DNA of 17,373 nucleotides from Planctomycetota bacterium (GTDB lineage Bacteria > Planctomycetota > Planctomycetia > Planctomycetales > Planctomycetaceae), in NCBI GenBank assembly GCA_023429275.1, contig JAEYWB010000348.1, positions 1 to 17,373 of the forward strand, in the 5' to 3' direction. The notes beneath the pieces are model-generated. The model made no database searches. It saw only the letters and a program-made list of their open reading frames with translations, and was not told the origin of the DNA. Each line of letters opens with the position of its first letter. Positions within the stretch are counted from its first letter, which is position 1. Position numbers and translations under genes: made by a program. Positions 1-7,862 of this stretch are shown here, in pieces.

Positions 1-1426
1 GCTCGAAGTTGTCCTTCGGCTCGGGCGGCAGGATCGGCTTGGCGACTTCCGTCTGATTCGCCGGAGCCCCGACGTCCGGAACGTGCACTGGAGGATAGGT
101 CACGACCGGGCTCTGGTTTCCGAAATAATTCGGATCGAACGTCCCCGGCGTCGTGACGACCGGGGCCGAGTAGTCCTGGCCGAATCCCGCGGGCGGAACC
201 GAGTCGACAACCTGGCCGCCGACCGGGGCTGCCCCGGGCTCGCAGCAGTTCGTCACCGGGACCATCCGGCAGACTTCATAAGGAACCTGGCGAGCCACAA
301 CCTTCGAAACCATCCGCGTGTAGCAGACCGGCTCCTGGCGGGCGACACAGCGGGTCACCTTGCGGGTCACGGTGTAGGCGACCTGCTTCGGCACACAGTA
401 CGGAACCTTGCAGGTGCGGGTTTCGCAGACCATCTTGCAGGTCTGGACCGGGATCTGACGCTGACGGGTCTCACAGACCATCTTGCAGACCTGGTAAGGA
501 ACCTGCTGCTGGACGGTCTCGCAGACCATCCGGCGAACCTGGACCGGAATGTTCTCGCAGACAGTCTCCGGGACGACGCGGCAGACCTGCCGATTGATCG
601 TCTCGGTAATCTGCTGCGGCACCCAGCGGCAGACCTGCACGGGGCAGGACTGGCGGACCACCTGCGGCTGATAGGTCGTGCAGGGGATCTGCTGGGCGAC
701 AATGTTCGGGCACCAGACGCGGTTGCAGACCGTTGTGCCGGGGCACTGGACGTAACAGATCCGCGGGCAGCCGCAGTTCCAGACGACGCGTGGGACGACC
801 GGTCCCGGGCGGTAGACCTGCTGAACCTGCCACGATCCGCAGTCCTTCGTCACGGTCCGATAGGTCGTGACCGGCTGCATGACGGTGTAGCACCGCTCCT
901 GGTTGACCGTCTCGGTCACCTGCCGCATGACCGTCCGGCAGACCTGCTGCGGGCAGTTCTCGACGACATTGCGGTAGACCGTCCGGCTCACCTGGCGGTT
1001 GATCGTCTCGCAGACGGGCCGCTGGACCTGGTAGGAGACGGTCCGGTAATGCGTCTCGGTGACCGGCCGCTGGACCTGGTACTCCTCGACGCGGCAGCTC
1101 GTTTCGACGACCGGGCGCTGGACCTGGTAGCTGACTTCGCGTTCGCAGGTCTCCATGACCGTCTTGTAGCAGGTCTGCGGAACGTCTTCGCAGACGTTGT
1201 CGTAGACCGTCTTGTAAGCGGTCACCTGCTGTGGCTCGCAGACCGTGTCATACACGGTGCGGTAGCACGTCTGTCGCTCGACCTTGCATGAGGTGTAGCA
1301 GGCGGTCGGCTGACAGCTTGAAACTGGACAACAATTGTAACCGGGAGCGCAGCAGGCGGCCCATGATTGGCCCCCGCTTGCCAAAGTAGCCACCAGGGCT
1401 ACCGCGCTGAGCAAGGCTCGCTTCAT
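1..1426 (-). CDS. YTV-repeat, cysteine-rich exported envelope protein (3' end outside window)
   Basis: Partial gene: 475 codons are visible and the frame is open to the window edge. It begins with a clear signal peptide (MKRALLSAVALVATLASGG, a W-A-A site near residue 25), followed by a Cys-rich stretch with CC pairs and CxxxC spacing. The body, to about residue 400, consists of degenerate units of the form V-C-E/R-T-V-x-x-Q-V-x-Y-x-V, with recurring blocks such as YQVQRPV, CYTV, MVCET and TYRTV. This matches the YTV repeat family of planctomycete cell-envelope proteins, thought to form a disulfide-linked proteinaceous wall. The visible end becomes Pro/Gly-rich and loses the repeats. The ATG is preceded by GGAGAAG at good spacing. 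It is transcribed away from the ECF sigma gene. Family assignment is by repeat pattern and composition; the exact role is inferred. Confidence 0.88.
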   Translation of the reverse strand, partial: MKRALLSAVALVATLASGGQSWAACCAPGYNCCPVSSCQPTACYTSCKVERQTCYRTVYDTVCEPQQVTAYKTVYDNVCEDVPQTCYKTVMETCEREVSYQVQRPVVETSCRVEEYQVQRPVTETHYRTVSYQVQRPVCETINRQVSRTVYRNVVENCPQQVCRTVMRQVTETVNQERCYTVMQPVTTYRTVTKDCGSWQVQQVYRPGPVVPRVVWNCGCPRICYVQCPGTTVCNRVWCPNIVAQQIPCTTYQPQVVRQSCPVQVCRWVPQQITETINRQVCRVVPETVCENIPVQVRRMVCETVQQQVPYQVCKMVCETRQRQIPVQTCKMVCETRTCKVPYCVPKQVAYTVTRKVTRCVARQEPVCYTRMVSKVVARQVPYEVCRMVPVTNCCEPGAAPVGGQVVDSVPPAGFGQDYSAPVVTTPGTFDPNYFGNQSPVVTYPPVHVPDVGAPANQTEVAKPILPPEPKDNFE

Positions 1427-2025
1427 ACGACTTCTCCGAGGAGAAAGAGGTGAACCGAGTCCGTTCGAAACACTCCGACTGACGGGAGATCAATCCATGC
1501 CAGTCGGCCACACGCTGCAGGTCTCCATCCTGCTGACGAGGCCCCCGTGCATCAAGCGCGCCGCGTCCCGCAGCCATCACTTTTCGCGGTGCTGCCGGCA
1601 CAACGAGCACGACGGGAGAGATCGCCGGAATTGGCAGACATTCCCCCTGACGCACAGGTTCCGGAACCATCCTAAGGTCCGCCCCAGACGAACTTGAGAA
1701 GAAACGGCGACTTTCGCCGCAGGTGATGTTGGATCACGTCAACAGCCCGCACATCCGTCAGGGTTTGCCCAGTTTCCGGAAGATAAGCCGGATTTTCCGC
1801 TGACGCATGTGGACAACAATGCAGGTCCCGCCCCTCAGGACGCTTACGCTGGCGAAGATCGCATCAACGGCGCCTGGTTCGTGTGCGAAAAGACAAAACG
1901 AGAGGAATCGTCGAACCATTCGCGTCGGCGGTGCGACTTCCTTTCGAACAAGTGGCCGAATCGCCAACGATGATCCCTGCGTCGCGGACTCCCGAGTCGG
2001 CAGGCCGCCGCAGAAGAGAGGCCGG
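1427..2025. other. Divergent intergenic region, YTV gene / sigma gene
   Basis: About 600 bases with no convincing gene. Open frames on both strands have odd composition and no ribosome binding site. It holds a perfect 12-bp palindrome at 1657-1668 and a 6-bp-stem hairpin at 1705-1719 (CGGCGA / TCGCCG around CTT). Leaders for both flanking genes must lie here. The sigma gene frame stays open upstream to 1807, but residues encoded before 2026 do not look like sigma factor sequence. Confidence 0.6.
1639..1668 (-). promoter_or_regulatory. Candidate ECF-type promoter within a GGTTCCGGAACC palindrome
   Basis: Reading toward the YTV gene, GGAACC (1662-1657) is followed after 17 bases by GTCTGC. This resembles the GGAAC...GTC layout of many ECF-sigma promoters. 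The GGAACC is half of a perfect palindrome, GGTTCCGGAACC (1657-1668), so the same hexamer also points toward the sigma gene. The expected leader of the YTV gene would be about 200 bases. The match is suggestive only, since consensus elements vary between ECF groups. Confidence 0.3.
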
Positions 2026-2586
2026 ATGTCGGATCCCCAGGACCGGTTGAAGCAAGCCGCCGAGGCGCTCACCGTTTCTCTCGCGCAGCGGGGAGACGAG
2101 GGGGCGTTCCGTCGACTGGTCGACCTGTACGACCGACGCCTCCTCTACTTCGCCCGGCGTCTGCTGGGATCGGGGGCGGACGCACCAGGGGTCGTTCAGA
2201 CGGTCTGGCTTCAGGTTCACCGACGACTCGGGAAGCTCGCTTCTCCGCGGGCCTTCCGGGTCTGGATCTACCGGATCGCGCACGCTGAAGTGGTCAACGA
2301 CTTCCGAAGGCGGAACGTTCCGGTGGCTTCCCTCGAACAGGGGGAGGAGGCAATCGCGGCGGACGGCCGAGCGGAGGAGATCCGGTTCGAGAGCGCGGAG
2401 CTCGTCCACGCAGCACTCGATCTCCTGTCGCTCGAACATCGACAGGCCCTCGTCCTGTTCTTTCTCGAAGAGATGTCGATCGAGGAGATCGCCGACGTCC
2501 TGGGGGCTCCGCCGGGGACCGTCAAGTCGCGCCTGCACTACGCCAAAACCGCGCTGAAACGCCGTATCGAGGAGCTCGGCCGGTGA
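2026..2586 (+). CDS. ECF-type RNA polymerase sigma-70 factor
   Basis: 186 residues. Region 2 spans about residues 18-98 (AQRGDEGAFRRLVDLYDRR, then VVQTVWLQVHRRL and FRVWIYRIAHAEVVNDFRRR). Region 4 spans about 124-181, with the helix-turn-helix MSIEEIADVLGAPPGTVKSRL. This is the standard two-domain layout and length of an extracytoplasmic-function sigma factor, which directs RNA polymerase to a small regulon in response to an envelope or environmental signal. I chose ATG 2026 because GAGAGG stands just upstream and sigma-like sequence begins there. The stop overlaps the GTG start of the next gene, implying translational coupling. No zinc-binding or extra C-terminal domain is seen. The regulated genes are unknown; the divergent YTV gene is a candidate by position only. 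Confidence 0.93.
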   Translation: MSDPQDRLKQAAEALTVSLAQRGDEGAFRRLVDLYDRRLLYFARRLLGSGADAPGVVQTVWLQVHRRLGKLASPRAFRVWIYRIAHAEVVNDFRRRNVPVASLEQGEEAIAADGRAEEIRFESAELVHAALDLLSLEHRQALVLFFLEEMSIEEIADVLGAPPGTVKSRLHYAKTALKRRIEELGR

Positions 2587-3035
2587 GTGAAACCCATCCC
2601 ATCCCGACGTTTGGAGACCAGCTCCTTCAACAGGAACCGGCGCTCCAGCCGTCTCAGTATCAGGAGCATCGCATGCAGCTGGAACAGAGACTCGAGCGTG
2701 CCCGGTCGCTGGAGAACCGCATGAAGTGGACCATCGTCATCGCACTGCTGCTGGCAATGGGGCTGCTGCCGGTCAGCGCGGGGAGGGTCTTCGGATCGCC
2801 CGATCCCGGCGACCGAAACGCCAACTGGTTTTCCGTGTCGCTCGGGGCGATCCAGGTTCTCTCGACGATCGTTTTCTGGGTCGGACTCGCCTCGTACCTG
2901 GTTCGAATCGGGCCGAAGGTCCGCCGGGCGGCGGCGCAGCTCCAGGAGCAGACTCTGCTGGAGGTTCTCAACGAGGTTCGCCAGCTGCGGCAGGATGTCG
3001 ACCTTCTGAAGCAGGCTCGCGGTGAGGCACGCTAG
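2583..3035 (+). CDS. Two-helix membrane protein coupled to the ECF sigma gene
   Basis: 150 residues, starting at a GTG that overlaps the sigma factor stop (GTGA), so the two are almost certainly cotranslated. A hydrophilic N-terminal part of about 48 residues, with a charged helix at 27-47, is followed by two likely membrane helices at about 49-66 and 84-107. A C-terminal amphipathic helix at about 112-145 (LQEQTLLEVLNEVRQLRQDVDLL) looks like a coiled coil. I recognise no named domain: the zinc-binding HxxxCxxC motif of ZAS anti-sigma factors is absent. The arrangement, with a small membrane protein translationally coupled to an ECF factor, suggests a partner or regulator of the sigma factor. 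That role is inferred from position, not seen in the protein. Confidence 0.85.
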   Translation: MSETHPIPTFGDQLLQQEPALQPSQYQEHRMQLEQRLERARSLENRMKWTIVIALLLAMGLLPVSAGRVFGSPDPGDRNANWFSVSLGAIQVLSTIVFWVGLASYLVRIGPKVRRAAAQLQEQTLLEVLNEVRQLRQDVDLLKQARGEAR

Positions 3036-3039
3036 ACCG

Positions 3040-3080
3040 TCGCCGATACTCCGGGGAGAGTCGCCGATGCTCCGGGGAGA
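3040..3080. repeat. Two-copy 21-bp tandem repeat
   Basis: The 20-base stretch at 3040-3059 recurs at 3061-3080 with one mismatch (A versus G at the ninth base). The period is 21, beginning TCGCCGAT and ending CCGGGGAGA. It lies immediately after the stop of the two-helix membrane protein gene. There are no further copies. Confidence 0.85.
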
Positions 3081-3250
3081 AAGGACACCCGATCCGCGGT
3101 CGGCCGGACCGCTCTCCATCGAGGCCGTCCGATCTCGACACCGACGGCCGGCTTGCCCGCTTCAGACTCGCTGCGGCGAAGCGGCATCGCCCGCAAGCTT
3201 CCGTCGGCGACGGGAAAGCCGGTAATCTCCCGCTAGTCTCGAGGCGACAG

Positions 3251-3661
3251 GTGACCTCGGGATGTCTCGAAGTTGGCCCCCAGATGATGACGAGGGCCAG
3301 CCTGGGTGTCGATCAGTTGAATGACGAGTCGCAATCTCGCGGGTGGTGGGAGCAAGCGTGCTACGGGCGTCAGCCGATGCACCCGCTCGAAGTCTGCCTG
3401 CGCGGCGATCGCCTGTTTGGCCGCGGCTGCGACGTGATCGGGGCCTTCCGGCTCGATGGAACGCTCCAGCCCTCAGGCGAAATCATCATCGTCAAGCAGT
3501 ATGTCGGGAAGCACCAGGTGCTCTACGTCGGCAAGTACGACGGCGAAGGGACATTCGCGGGACTCTGGCAGGTGGAAGACGCCCAGGGACGCTGGCTGAT
3601 CTGCCTCGGCCGGGGCTCGCGAGGCTGCGGCGAGCCGATTGCGGACATCGTTCCGCGGTAA
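3251..3661 (+). CDS. Small conserved-looking hypothetical protein with beta-rich pattern
   Basis: 136 residues from a GTG at 3251 that has GAGG six bases upstream; an alternative ATG at 3284 has no binding site. The N-terminal ~45 residues are polar, with no signal peptide or membrane helix. The rest alternates hydrophobic and polar residues with regular Gly and aromatic positions (GAFRLDGTLQPSGEIIIVKQY, YVGKYDGEGTFAGLWQV). It resembles a small antiparallel beta-barrel or MORN-like sheet. A TAATCT element at 3223-3228 could be a -10 box. It stands alone between the sigma pair and a secreted jelly-roll protein. I do not recognise the family. Codon use and the orderly sequence support a real gene. 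Confidence 0.65.
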   Translation: MTSGCLEVGPQMMTRASLGVDQLNDESQSRGWWEQACYGRQPMHPLEVCLRGDRLFGRGCDVIGAFRLDGTLQPSGEIIIVKQYVGKHQVLYVGKYDGEGTFAGLWQVEDAQGRWLICLGRGSRGCGEPIADIVPR

Positions 3662-3757
3662 CGGGAGTCAAAGGTTAGAGGCGAGAGGTGAGAGAGAAAG
3701 CTGGCCGGTGAGGCTCGATTGCCGGCCCTCCTGGGCATGACTCATCGGAGAGCGGAA

Positions 3758-4717
3758 ATGGCAGATGGCCGACGGATGGCGCGGCTTGCGGTCTGCGGCG
3801 TCCTTGGGGCATTGGCGGGGATCGGCCTCGACCGCCCGCAGGCATTCGCCCAGGAGCCCCGCGAGAACGAGACGACGCTCCTCTTCCGCGAATCGTTCGA
3901 TGACGACCAGCTCCCCTCACGCGGGTGGTACGACGGCACGAAGTTCCGCATTACCCGCGACAACCTCCGCCCCGCCGCGACCTCCGAAGCCCCGGGAAAC
4001 AAGCCGGGAGCGATCGAGTACCACTGGGCAGCCCGATCGACCGTCCCGGACAGTTCGTCCGGCCTGCGACGACTCTTCGAACCGGGCGAATCGGTCTACG
4101 TCCGGTACTACCTCCGGCTGTCGAAGGGATGGCAGTGGACGGGGCGGGCCTATCACCCTCACCTGTCTCACTTCCTCACGACCGAAAACGCCCCCTATGC
4201 CGGCCCCGCGGCCACGCACCTGACCGTCTACATCGAGCCCTGGAACGGTAAGCTCCGCCTCGCCGCGCAGGACATCCAGAACAAGGACCAGCCGCACGGG
4301 CTGACTCAGGGGCCCCTCCGTGGCGGCTACAACGGGACGATGTTCGACAGCCAGGACGTCCTGATGAAGGACGACGCCTGGCACCTCATCGAGGCCGAGT
4401 ATCGCCTCAACTCCCTCGATCCTGGCGCCGGGCGCTCGCGGGCCGACGGAGTCGTTCGGGGCTGGTTCGACGGAAAGCTCGTGATTGACCGCAGCGATGT
4501 CATCCTCCGGTCTGTCGACTTCCCGAAGATGAAGTTCAACCAGTTCCTGCTCACTCCCTACTTCGGCCCCGGTCTCCTGCCGCAGGAACAGACCCTGTGG
4601 ATCGACGACCTCGAAGTGCACCGCAAGCGGCCAGGTGGTTTGGTTCCCTCAAAGCCCAGTCCGACCTCCAAGGCAGGTCTTCCGGCATCTTCACAGCGAT
4701 ACGAGAGCGAGGGATGA
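3758..4717 (+). CDS. Secreted jelly-roll protein, polysaccharide-lyase-like
   Basis: 319 residues. ATG 3758 is preferred because GGAG lies seven bases upstream; the frame stays open farther upstream without a signal peptide. A signal peptide ends at QAFA|QEP (after residue 31). The mature part begins LLFRESFDDD and ends its fold with LWIDDLEVHRK, both typical of concanavalin-like jelly-roll proteins that bind or cleave polysaccharides. Inside are conserved-looking blocks such as VYVRYYLRLSKGW, HLIEAEYRLN and GWFDGKLVIDR. Many planctomycetes export such proteins for use of algal or plant polymers. No catalytic residues can be named with confidence, so it may be a lyase or a lectin. The last ~30 residues (Ser/Pro/Lys-rich) look like a disordered tail or readthrough. 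It converges on the epimerase gene. Confidence 0.8.
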   Translation: MADGRRMARLAVCGVLGALAGIGLDRPQAFAQEPRENETTLLFRESFDDDQLPSRGWYDGTKFRITRDNLRPAATSEAPGNKPGAIEYHWAARSTVPDSSSGLRRLFEPGESVYVRYYLRLSKGWQWTGRAYHPHLSHFLTTENAPYAGPAATHLTVYIEPWNGKLRLAAQDIQNKDQPHGLTQGPLRGGYNGTMFDSQDVLMKDDAWHLIEAEYRLNSLDPGAGRSRADGVVRGWFDGKLVIDRSDVILRSVDFPKMKFNQFLLTPYFGPGLLPQEQTLWIDDLEVHRKRPGGLVPSKPSPTSKAGLPASSQRYESEG

Positions 4718-4792
4718 AAGCCCGCTGGTCGGAAGGTCGAAGCGCCGCGGCCTCAGCGGTCCGCGAGCCTCATGAGAACGTGGTATGACGAA

Positions 4793-4823
4793 GAGCCCGG
4801 CCAGCGGAACGCCGGTCGGGCTC
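4793..4823. terminator. Hairpin between convergent genes, possible bidirectional terminator
   Basis: The arms GAGCCCGGCC (4793-4802) and GGTCGGGCTC (4814-4823) pair over ten positions with one mismatch around an 11-base loop. It sits between the 3' ends of the jelly-roll gene and the epimerase gene, as expected for a shared terminator. No clear U-run follows on either strand. Confidence 0.5.
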
Positions 4824-4879
4824 CATTGCGTCACCCAGTCCGCATCTCGGAATACCGTGGTACCAGATGCATCCGGTGA

Positions 4880-6010
4880 TCACTCGGCCGAGAACGCGTA
4901 AACACAGATGTGGCTGTACTTCTCCCCGGCCTTGAGGATGGTCGACGGGAACTCAGGATGGTTCACCGAATCCGGAAAGTGCTGCGTCTCGAGGCAGAGG
5001 GCGCTCCGGTGGGCGTAGGTCTTGCCCCCCTTCCCCTTCTGTCCCTTGAGGAAGTTGCCGCAGTAGAGCTGCACGCCCGGCTCGGTCGTCTTGACCGTCA
5101 TGACGCGGCCTGAGGTCGCCTCCTTGACCCTGGCGATCTCGCGGAGCTTGCCCGACTCGCCGTTCAGGACGAAGTTGTGGTCGTAGCCGATCGCGGCGGT
5201 CTTCTCGAGCTGGGCGATCCGCTCCTTCAGCGTGTGCGGCGTCGTGAAGTCGAGCGGCGTCCCCTTCACCGGTTCGATCTTGCCGGTCGGGATGAGCGTG
5301 TCGTCGGTCGGGGTGTACTTGTCGGCCTGGATCGTAACCTCGTGGTCGAGGACGGTCGGCGAACCGGCGCCGGCGAGATTGAAGTAGCTGAGGTTCGTCA
5401 GGTTGACCGGCGTCGGGCGATCGGTGGTCGCGGCGTACTCGATCCGCACTTCGTTGTCGGCCGTCAGTTCATAGGTGACGTCGATCGAGAGCTTGCCGGG
5501 GTAGCCCTCTTCCTCGTGAGGGCTCGTGTAGCTGAACTTCACCCCCTGGCCGCGATGGGTCTCGAACGGCTCGGCCTTCCAGACGACCTTGTCGAGGCTC
5601 CGCTTCACGCCGCCGTGCAAGGCGTTCGGCCCGTTGTTGACGGCGAGCTGGTACTCCTTGTTGAGGAGTGTGAACTTCCCCTTGGCGATCCGGTTCGCGA
5701 CGCGGCCGGTCGTGCAGCCGAAGTACTGGTTGTCATCCGACTCGTAGCCGGCGACGTCGTCCCAGCCGAGAACGACATCGGCCAGTTCCCCTTTCTTGTC
5801 GGGGACCTGGAGCTCGATCAGCGTCGCGCCGCGGGTCATGACCCGGGCCTTGACGCCGTTCTTGTTCGTGAGCGTGTAGGCTTCGACGGCGGTTCCGTCT
5901 GCCGTCTTGCCGAACGGTTCCGCTTCGGGAGCGGCTCCTCCGGCGAACCCCGCGACCATCAAAGCCAGAGCCATCGAAACACCTCGGATTGCGGAACCTG
6001 CGAAGCGCAT
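4880..6010 (-). CDS. Exported aldose 1-epimerase (galactose mutarotase family), catalytic His replaced
   Basis: 376 residues, family-typical length plus an export signal (hydrophobic 11-27, then AAPEAEP). Family landmarks are in order: FGCTTGRVANRIAKGKF (97-113), NNGPNALHGG with His132, HEEEGYPGKL (165-174), GYDHNFVL with Asp277, and ETQHFPDSVNHPEFPS with the presumed base Glu341. The family interconverts alpha and beta anomers of aldoses. The block that normally reads N-L-T-N-H-x-Y-F-N-L reads NLTNLSYFNL, so the histidine acting as general acid in characterised mutarotases is Leu207 (codon 5390-5392, CTC instead of CAC/CAT). Activity is therefore doubtful, or the mechanism differs. The start is supported by GGGAGAG six bases upstream. 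The signal peptide points to a periplasmic location. Confidence 0.93.
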   Translation of the reverse strand: MRFAGSAIRGVSMALALMVAGFAGGAAPEAEPFGKTADGTAVEAYTLTNKNGVKARVMTRGATLIELQVPDKKGELADVVLGWDDVAGYESDDNQYFGCTTGRVANRIAKGKFTLLNKEYQLAVNNGPNALHGGVKRSLDKVVWKAEPFETHRGQGVKFSYTSPHEEEGYPGKLSIDVTYELTADNEVRIEYAATTDRPTPVNLTNLSYFNLAGAGSPTVLDHEVTIQADKYTPTDDTLIPTGKIEPVKGTPLDFTTPHTLKERIAQLEKTAAIGYDHNFVLNGESGKLREIARVKEATSGRVMTVKTTEPGVQLYCGNFLKGQKGKGGKTYAHRSALCLETQHFPDSVNHPEFPSTILKAGEKYSHICVYAFSAE

Positions 6011-6195
6011 GAAGTTCTCTCCCTCGCTTCCGGAACGTTGACCGACCGGCGCGGCGGCCCCGTTCGCGGCGCGGCGATTATGGAACCCCGATCAAGAGGT
6101 CACAAGCGACGCGATCAAGCGTGACCACGTTCCACCAGCGCCGTAGACTGCAATCGGTCCCGCTTTTTCCAAAGCGCTCGATTCCGAGGCCACGT

Positions 6196-6660
6196 ATGGC
6201 CCGTCTGTCGATCAAGCGACCGTACCTTCTGGCCGCCATCGTGATCGTGTGCTGGATCGGGCTGGCGATCGCGCTCCCCTTCCCGGTCTGCCACGATCGC
6301 AAGTTGATCGATGAACACACAGGGTCGCGGAAAGGGTTTCGCCAGTGGATCACCGGAGGGCGGTCGAGCCACTGGTACCACGAATCGAAACTCGAAACAT
6401 TCCTGCGAACACACCATCCGGACCGGCTCGTGCAGCGATGGACGAGCTATGCCGGAACAGGGCGAAATCTGATCGGCTCTGCCATCGAATCCGGGCACGG
6501 CCAGCCGGGACCGATCATCCTGCTGAGTTCCGAGACGCTGGACGACTACTGCGACGCACTGACGGAGGACGAACTGCTCGGGTTCTACGAAACGCTGACT
6601 GGGACGGATCCGGCCAGGCTCGATGAACTCGTGGACCAGATTCTGATTGACGCTCATTGA
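6196..6660 (+). CDS. Small membrane-anchored hypothetical protein
   Basis: 154 residues from ATG 6196, preceded by GAGG at six bases; the frame extends upstream to a GTG at 6121 but that part is arginine-rich and unlike a real N-terminus. One hydrophobic segment (about residues 10-30, YLLAAIVIVCWIGLAIALPF) should anchor it in the inner membrane with the rest outside. The remainder is soluble, with an aromatic/His-rich middle (HWYHESKLETFLRTHHP) and an acidic C-terminus (TEDELLGFYETL, ARLDELVDQIL). It is divergent from the epimerase and 155 bases before the gspF-like gene. I recognise no domain. Confidence 0.7.
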   Translation: MARLSIKRPYLLAAIVIVCWIGLAIALPFPVCHDRKLIDEHTGSRKGFRQWITGGRSSHWYHESKLETFLRTHHPDRLVQRWTSYAGTGRNLIGSAIESGHGQPGPIILLSSETLDDYCDALTEDELLGFYETLTGTDPARLDELVDQILIDAH

Positions 6661-6772
6661 CCTGCCGACCGAGCCAGTCGCGCGTTCGACTGTCCGCATC
6701 AGATTCCTCGAGAATCTCATGGATTCCGCATGAAGGCCGCCCGCACGGGACCAGGCCGGCGACGTACACGCT

Positions 6773-6778
6773 TACAAT
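6773..6778 (+). promoter_or_regulatory. Candidate -10 box before the gspF-like gene
   Basis: TACAAT lies 38 bases before the ATG, one base from the TATAAT consensus. No good -35 hexamer is seen at 16-18 bases upstream, so the call rests on the -10 element and its position. Confidence 0.35.
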
Positions 6779-6815
6779 GCGCTGTCGTCCACGTTTCCCT
6801 CCGGGCGTATGACTT

Positions 6816-7862
6816 ATGTCCGCCGTTGCCGTCGATTCTCCCGGCCGCGTCTCCCACAAGGCGCTCTCGGACGTCTCACGCTCGCTCAGCCAGATGCTCC
6901 TGGCCGGGGTCGATATCCGGAAGGCGCTCGTCACCGTTTCGAATCGGTGTCCTGATTCGCGGCTCAAGCATGGGCTGGAGGATGTCTCGACACAGATCAA
7001 GGCGGGGGAAGATGTCACATCGGCCCTGCGGTCTCACGGCGAGCTCTTTCCGTCGTTGTTCGTCGAACTCGTTCACGTGGCCGAGCAGACCGGCTCCCTT
7101 CCGGAAGTCCTCAAGGCCCTCGCCGATCACTACGAGAACAATGTCCGCCTCCGCAAGGAGTTCCTGGGTCAGATCGCCTGGCCGATCATCCAGCTTGTGG
7201 CGGCGATCCTGATCGTCGCCCTCCTGATCTTCATCCTCGGGCTCCTGCCGACGCAGGTCGATATCCTCGGCTGGGGACTTCTCGGCCCGACCGGCGCCAT
7301 GAAGTGGCTGATGGGCTGGGGCTTCGTGGTGGCGACCGGCGTCATTCTCTATCGCACGCTCACTCGCATCCCGGCAGTTCGCGCTCTCGTCCATCGCATC
7401 ATGATGGGCTTGCCTGTGGTAGGGCGATGCCTTCAGTCGTTCGCAATCGCCCGGTTCTCGTGGGCGTTCTACCTCACCCAGGAGGCGGGCCTGCCGATCG
7501 ACGACAGCCTCGACGCCAGCCTGCGGGCGACGGCGAATGGAGCGTTCGTCAACGCGATCCCCCAGACGGTCGACGACATCCGCCGCGGCGAGACCCTGAC
7601 GGAGACGCTCGCCAACTCGTCACTGTTCCCCGCCGACTTCCTGCAGATCGTCGATGTCGCGGAGACCTCGGGAACCGTCCCCGAGCAGCTGCACCGCCTC
7701 AGCCCCCAGTTCGAAGACCAGGCCCGCCGGAGTCTCAAGACGCTCACGACGGCGCTCGGCGTCCTGATCTGGATGGGGGTCGCCGGGATGATCATCTTCC
7801 TGATCTTCACGATCTTTCTCTGGTACATGAAGCAGATTCAGGACGCAGCCAACCTGCTCTGA
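6816..7862 (+). CDS. Type II secretion / type IV pilus inner-membrane platform protein (GspF/PilC family)
   Basis: 348 residues with the duplicated T2SSF layout. The first domain spans about 18-138 (LSRSLSQMLLAGVDIRKAL type start, HVAEQTGSLPEVLKALADHY). The second spans about 213-335 (FSWAFYLTQEAGLPIDDSL, VDVAETSGTVPEQLHRLS). Three membrane segments are expected near 119-142, 163-181 and 313-336. The repeated E-x-[ST]-G-x-[VL]-P-E motif in both halves is diagnostic. Such proteins form the inner-membrane platform with the GspE/PilB ATPase and pull pseudopilins during assembly. The usual ~50-residue N-terminal extension is absent. No gspE, gspG or gspD neighbour is present, so this is an isolated copy, common in planctomycetes. 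The start ATG has a weak binding site. Confidence 0.9.
   Translation: MSAVAVDSPGRVSHKALSDVSRSLSQMLLAGVDIRKALVTVSNRCPDSRLKHGLEDVSTQIKAGEDVTSALRSHGELFPSLFVELVHVAEQTGSLPEVLKALADHYENNVRLRKEFLGQIAWPIIQLVAAILIVALLIFILGLLPTQVDILGWGLLGPTGAMKWLMGWGFVVATGVILYRTLTRIPAVRALVHRIMMGLPVVGRCLQSFAIARFSWAFYLTQEAGLPIDDSLDASLRATANGAFVNAIPQTVDDIRRGETLTETLANSSLFPADFLQIVDVAETSGTVPEQLHRLSPQFEDQARRSLKTLTTALGVLIWMGVAGMIIFLIFTIFLWYMKQIQDAANLL

Noticed and set aside
83..1291. A 402-residue plus-strand frame with repeating DHLA/LDRDL-like motifs
   Set aside because: The apparent repeats are the complement of the YTV repeats on the minus strand, which has a signal peptide, a good binding site and a known repeat family.
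3917..4621. A 234-residue minus-strand frame inside the jelly-roll gene
   Set aside because: Composition is typical of a shadow frame and the opposite strand encodes a signal peptide plus a recognisable fold.
5177..6124. A 315-residue plus-strand frame opposite the epimerase
   Set aside because: The minus strand carries all mutarotase landmarks; the plus frame is Arg/Val/Gly-rich with no motif.
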